This document shows positions 4,998 to 7,133 of a stretch of DNA of 7,133 bases, piece after piece. The DNA lies in NCBI GenBank assembly GCA_018369555.1, contig JAGZCC010000087.1, positions 1 through 7,133 on the forward strand, written 5' to 3'. Every line of letters starts with the position of its first letter. The stretch's first letter is position 1. The stretch comes from Thomasclavelia spiroformis. Lineage in GTDB: Bacteria; Bacillota_I; Bacilli_A; Erysipelotrichales; Coprobacillaceae. The translations under genes were made by a program, and so were the position numbers. The notes under the pieces were generated by a model. That model did not search any database. It was not told the origin of the DNA and was given only the letters and a program-made list of their open reading frames with translations.

Positions 4998-6899
4998 ATG
5001 CTCACCAAACGTCAAAATGAAATATTACTAAATTTATTTTCAAACTTAGATGCACCTGTTTCTCTACAAGTCTTTACAGATCAGTTTCATTTAAGCATTC
5101 GCTCTATACAAACTGATATTGCTGAAATAAAGGAAACCATTAAAGAACATGGTTTATATATCGAAAATAACAAAAATTGTATTTGTATATCTATCACTAA
5201 TCAAGAAACTGCTAATATATTTATGAATTCAATCATACAAGATTATAACCTTAATCAATTTTTTGAAGACCAATCTTCTCGTATTTCCTATATGATTTCT
5301 AGGTTGTTAGATTCAAATGATTATTTAAAAAGTGCAGATTTAGCAGATGAAATGTATATAAGCCGTTCCCAAATATCTAATGACATTAAATTAGCTAAAA
5401 ACATATTATCTTCATATCATTTAACTCTTATATCTAAACCCTATTATGGTATTAAAATTATTGGCAAAGAAAATGATATTCGTAATTATATTATTCAAGA
5501 AAAATTAAAAATTAAAAATTTGGTTTGTGATGAGATTACACATACTTTTAATTCACATGAACATATTAATGATATAAATAATATTGTTATTAAAATTCTC
5601 ACTCACTCACATTATATAATTTCTGATATTGCCCTTCAAAACCTTATCTTGCATATTGTTACTACTGTTAATCGTATTAAGTCAGGTCATCTTATTCATA
5701 TGGATTCACTAAATATATCGCCAGTGTATGCACATGTCATCGACATTTCAAAAAATATATTAGAAAAATGTGCAGATATATATAATTTTGAGTTTAATGA
5801 TGATGAAATCTTTTTTCTAGCCTTAAATTTATATGGTAAAAGAGAATTTGATAAACAGGAATTTATTACTGATGAAATTAATAATTTAGTTTTTTTAGGC
5901 TTATATAAAATCAAAGAAATATTTGGTTTAGATTTTACCTCTAATCTCAATCTACGAATATCATTAGGTTTACATATTTTACCTCTTTTAACTCGTATAA
6001 ATACTAATATGCAGTTAAGAAATATTATGACATTCAATATTAAGCAAAAATACACACTTGCATATGACCTAGCTTCTACTTTCACCAATACAATTATACC
6101 AAGTGATAAAAAAATTTTAGATGATGAAATTACATATGTTGCTTTACATTTTGTAAATTATATAGATGAAAATTCTCTACAAAAAAAGAAAAGAATGTTA
6201 ATCATTAGTTCTTTAAGAAGAAGTGAAACTATTTTGCTTCAAAATAATATTTTGAGAAATTTCCCATCAATAAAAGAAGTTAAAATTATTCCTAAAAATT
6301 CGTTATCAACTACTAATGTGGATAATTATAATGTAATATGTACAACTGAAAATGATATATTCATTAATAATAATAAAATACAAAAAATTTCTTATTTTTT
6401 AAATGACACTGATATCAAGAAAATTGAATTACTTCTAGAGGGGTTCAATGGTCCAAAAGATATTTTAGATTGTTTTAGTGAAGATTTGTTCTATTATGGA
6501 GATGCTCCATCTAAAAACGCCGTTATAAAATGTCTTTATGAAATGGCTTATAAGCAAGGCTTAGCAGATGAAAAACTATATCATTCAATTATGAATCACG
6601 AAAATGTTACTTCCACTTATTTTGGTAATTATTTAGCAATACCACATCCTGAAATTTTTTCAAGTGAAACATCTTTTATTTCTGTTGCTATATTACCAAA
6701 ACCCATTTTATGGGATGATGAATATGTAGATATTGTTTTTCTTGTTTCAATACAAAAAAATAATCCTAACGCCTTTAAATTATGGTTTTACTTATCATTT
6801 TTAATCTCAAATAACACAACATTAGAAGAAATCAAAAAAGAACCAACTTTTCAAAATCTTTCTAAAGTCATTTCAAAAATATATGAAGATTTATTTTAG
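4998..6899 (+). CDS. PTS-regulated transcriptional activator, BglG/MtlR type (HTH-HTH-PRD-PRD-EIIB-EIIA)
   Basis: This 633-residue cytoplasmic activator probably controls the divergent PTS operon. An N-terminal HTH (about 3-55, KRQNEIL and SIRSIQTDI) and a second Mga-like HTH (about 95-165, ADEMYISRSQISNDI) bind DNA. PRD1 (about 185-290) has His219 in LILH, but Asn277 in LALN where the second PRD histidine normally sits. PRD2 (about 295-395) keeps both, His326 (GLH) and His384 (ALH), with the same 58-residue spacing. A GatB-like EIIB domain (about 398-485) reads LIISSLRRSET, with Ser404 where cysteine is expected and no glycine-rich loop. The C-terminal EIIA (mannitol/fructose type, about 490-633) keeps its active histidine, His550, in LAIPH. 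In MtlR/LicR relatives HPr and EII phosphorylation of such sites sets activity. Length is normal for the family, so the gene looks intact. Confidence 0.9.
   Translation: MLTKRQNEILLNLFSNLDAPVSLQVFTDQFHLSIRSIQTDIAEIKETIKEHGLYIENNKNCICISITNQETANIFMNSIIQDYNLNQFFEDQSSRISYMISRLLDSNDYLKSADLADEMYISRSQISNDIKLAKNILSSYHLTLISKPYYGIKIIGKENDIRNYIIQEKLKIKNLVCDEITHTFNSHEHINDINNIVIKILTHSHYIISDIALQNLILHIVTTVNRIKSGHLIHMDSLNISPVYAHVIDISKNILEKCADIYNFEFNDDEIFFLALNLYGKREFDKQEFITDEINNLVFLGLYKIKEIFGLDFTSNLNLRISLGLHILPLLTRINTNMQLRNIMTFNIKQKYTLAYDLASTFTNTIIPSDKKILDDEITYVALHFVNYIDENSLQKKKRMLIISSLRRSETILLQNNILRNFPSIKEVKIIPKNSLSTTNVDNYNVICTTENDIFINNNKIQKISYFLNDTDIKKIELLLEGFNGPKDILDCFSEDLFYYGDAPSKNAVIKCLYEMAYKQGLADEKLYHSIMNHENVTSTYFGNYLAIPHPEIFSSETSFISVAILPKPILWDDEYVDIVFLVSIQKNNPNAFKLWFYLSFLISNNTTLEEIKKEPTFQNLSKVISKIYEDLF
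5500..5520 (+). repeat. Three tandem copies of AAAAATT inside the regulator gene
   Basis: The heptamer AAAAATT occurs three times end to end, encoding part of the EKLKIKN stretch near residues 168-174, just after the second HTH. Because seven is not a multiple of three, gain or loss of one unit would shift the frame. Three copies in AT-rich DNA may be chance. Confidence 0.6.
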
Positions 6900-7020
6900 A
6901 CGAATAAATATCCACCGGCTTAGCCGGTGGTTTTACATTTGCGGGCATAGCCCTGCTCTCAGAGCACATTTCTCAAGACACTCCTTATGCCTACGGCTAC
7001 CGCGTGCACTCTATATTTAT
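6900..7020 (-). mobile_element. Probable terminal segment of an IS200/IS605-like element
   Basis: The stretch after the regulator stop is markedly richer in GC than the rest of the window and packed with short hairpins: 6912-6930, GGGCATAGCCC at 6943-6953, TGCTCTCAGAGCA at 6954-6966, and GCC/GGC at 6989-6997. Elements of this family lack terminal inverted repeats and instead carry subterminal hairpins recognised by the Y1 transposase. Read from the - strand it lies just after the stop codon of a transposase-like frame, as the right end should. The exact tip is not identifiable but should lie a few bases outside the outermost hairpin, about 6895-6911, touching the regulator's stop codon. Confidence 0.5.
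6912..6934 (+). terminator. GC-rich hairpin: regulator terminator and/or IS-end hairpin
   Basis: CCACCGGC (6912-6919) and GCCGGTGG (6923-6930) form a perfect 8-bp stem with a TTA loop, followed by TTTT. It starts 12 bases after the regulator stop and should terminate that transcript. Its composition is unlike the host genes. It probably belongs to the adjacent insertion element and doubles as a terminator. Confidence 0.75.
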
Positions 7021-7133
7021 TTAGTTTCTCCCTTTTCCTTTTTTAAACGGGTCTTCCAAATCCAGTGTCAGCTGTTCTCTTTCCTGATCTTCTTTTAATT
7101 GATTCGCTATATAATTTTTTATTTTTTTCGTAT
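7021..7133 (-). CDS. C-terminal end of a probable IS200/IS605 TnpA transposase (partial)
   Basis: The - strand frame enters at the window edge and runs 36 residues to a TAA at 7021-7023. It reads KNYIANQLKEDQ, then EQLTLDLEDPFKKG. The pattern YIxNQxxED...DQL/EQL...DPF is the usual C-terminal tail of Y1-type (HUH) transposases of IS200/IS605 elements in Bacillota, which cut and join single-stranded DNA through a tyrosine. The catalytic HUH and tyrosine motifs lie outside the window, so activity cannot be judged. The hairpin-rich DNA just downstream (6912-6997) supports the assignment. A TnpB-type accessory protein is a less likely alternative. Confidence 0.55.
   Translation of the reverse strand, partial: TKKIKNYIANQLKEDQEREQLTLDLEDPFKKGKGRN

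Noticed and set aside
5696..6088. 130-codon - strand open frame
   Set aside because: Opposite the PRD domains of the regulator, with no recognisable protein features.
6883..7098. 71-codon + strand open frame past the regulator end
   Set aside because: It runs through hairpins of the insertion-element end and opposite the transposase-like frame; the residues are not protein-like.

Overview
The window comes from a very AT-rich, low-GC bacterium, most likely a Bacillota gut-type organism. A placement near Erysipelotrichales/Coprobacillaceae is only an impression from gene content and style. The support is the Shine-Dalgarno-rich gene starts, the complete mannose-family phosphotransferase (PTS) operon, the multidomain BglG/MtlR-type PTS regulator and a flanking IS200/IS605-like element end.

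Layout. Bases 1-320 carry no protein gene. They do hold a well-formed + strand promoter, two related repeats that can fold, and a strong bidirectional terminator, so together they look like a small-RNA unit. Bases 321 to about 985 are a graveyard on the - strand: a small helix-turn-helix gene broken by two adjacent in-frame stops, a short unknown reading frame, and a truncated, frameshifted Y-family DNA polymerase whose catalytic SIDE motif reads SIDG. A hairpin near 1005-1048 closes the next operon.

Bases 1056-4687 (- strand) form one tight operon, in transcription order: EIIA, EIIB, EIIC and EIID of a mannose-family PTS, then a mannitol-1-phosphate 5-dehydrogenase-like enzyme. A 310-base intergenic region with palindromes and direct repeats separates it from a divergent + strand gene (4998-6899). 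That gene encodes a PTS-controlled activator with two HTH domains, two PRDs, a degenerate EIIB-like domain and an EIIA domain. Immediately beyond its stop codon begins a GC-richer, hairpin-dense stretch. It leads into what looks like the C-terminal end of an IS200/IS605 TnpA transposase on the - strand, cut by the window edge.

How it works together (inference). The PTS takes up and phosphorylates a carbohydrate, and the dehydrogenase oxidises the phosphorylated product, probably a hexitol phosphate to a ketose phosphate. The divergent regulator probably senses PTS phosphorylation and switches the operon on. The exact substrate cannot be read from the sequence. No wholly new system is evident. 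The most unusual points are the pairing of a mannose-type PTS with an MtlD-like enzyme, the altered phosphorylation sites of the regulator, and the orphan small-RNA-like unit at the left.
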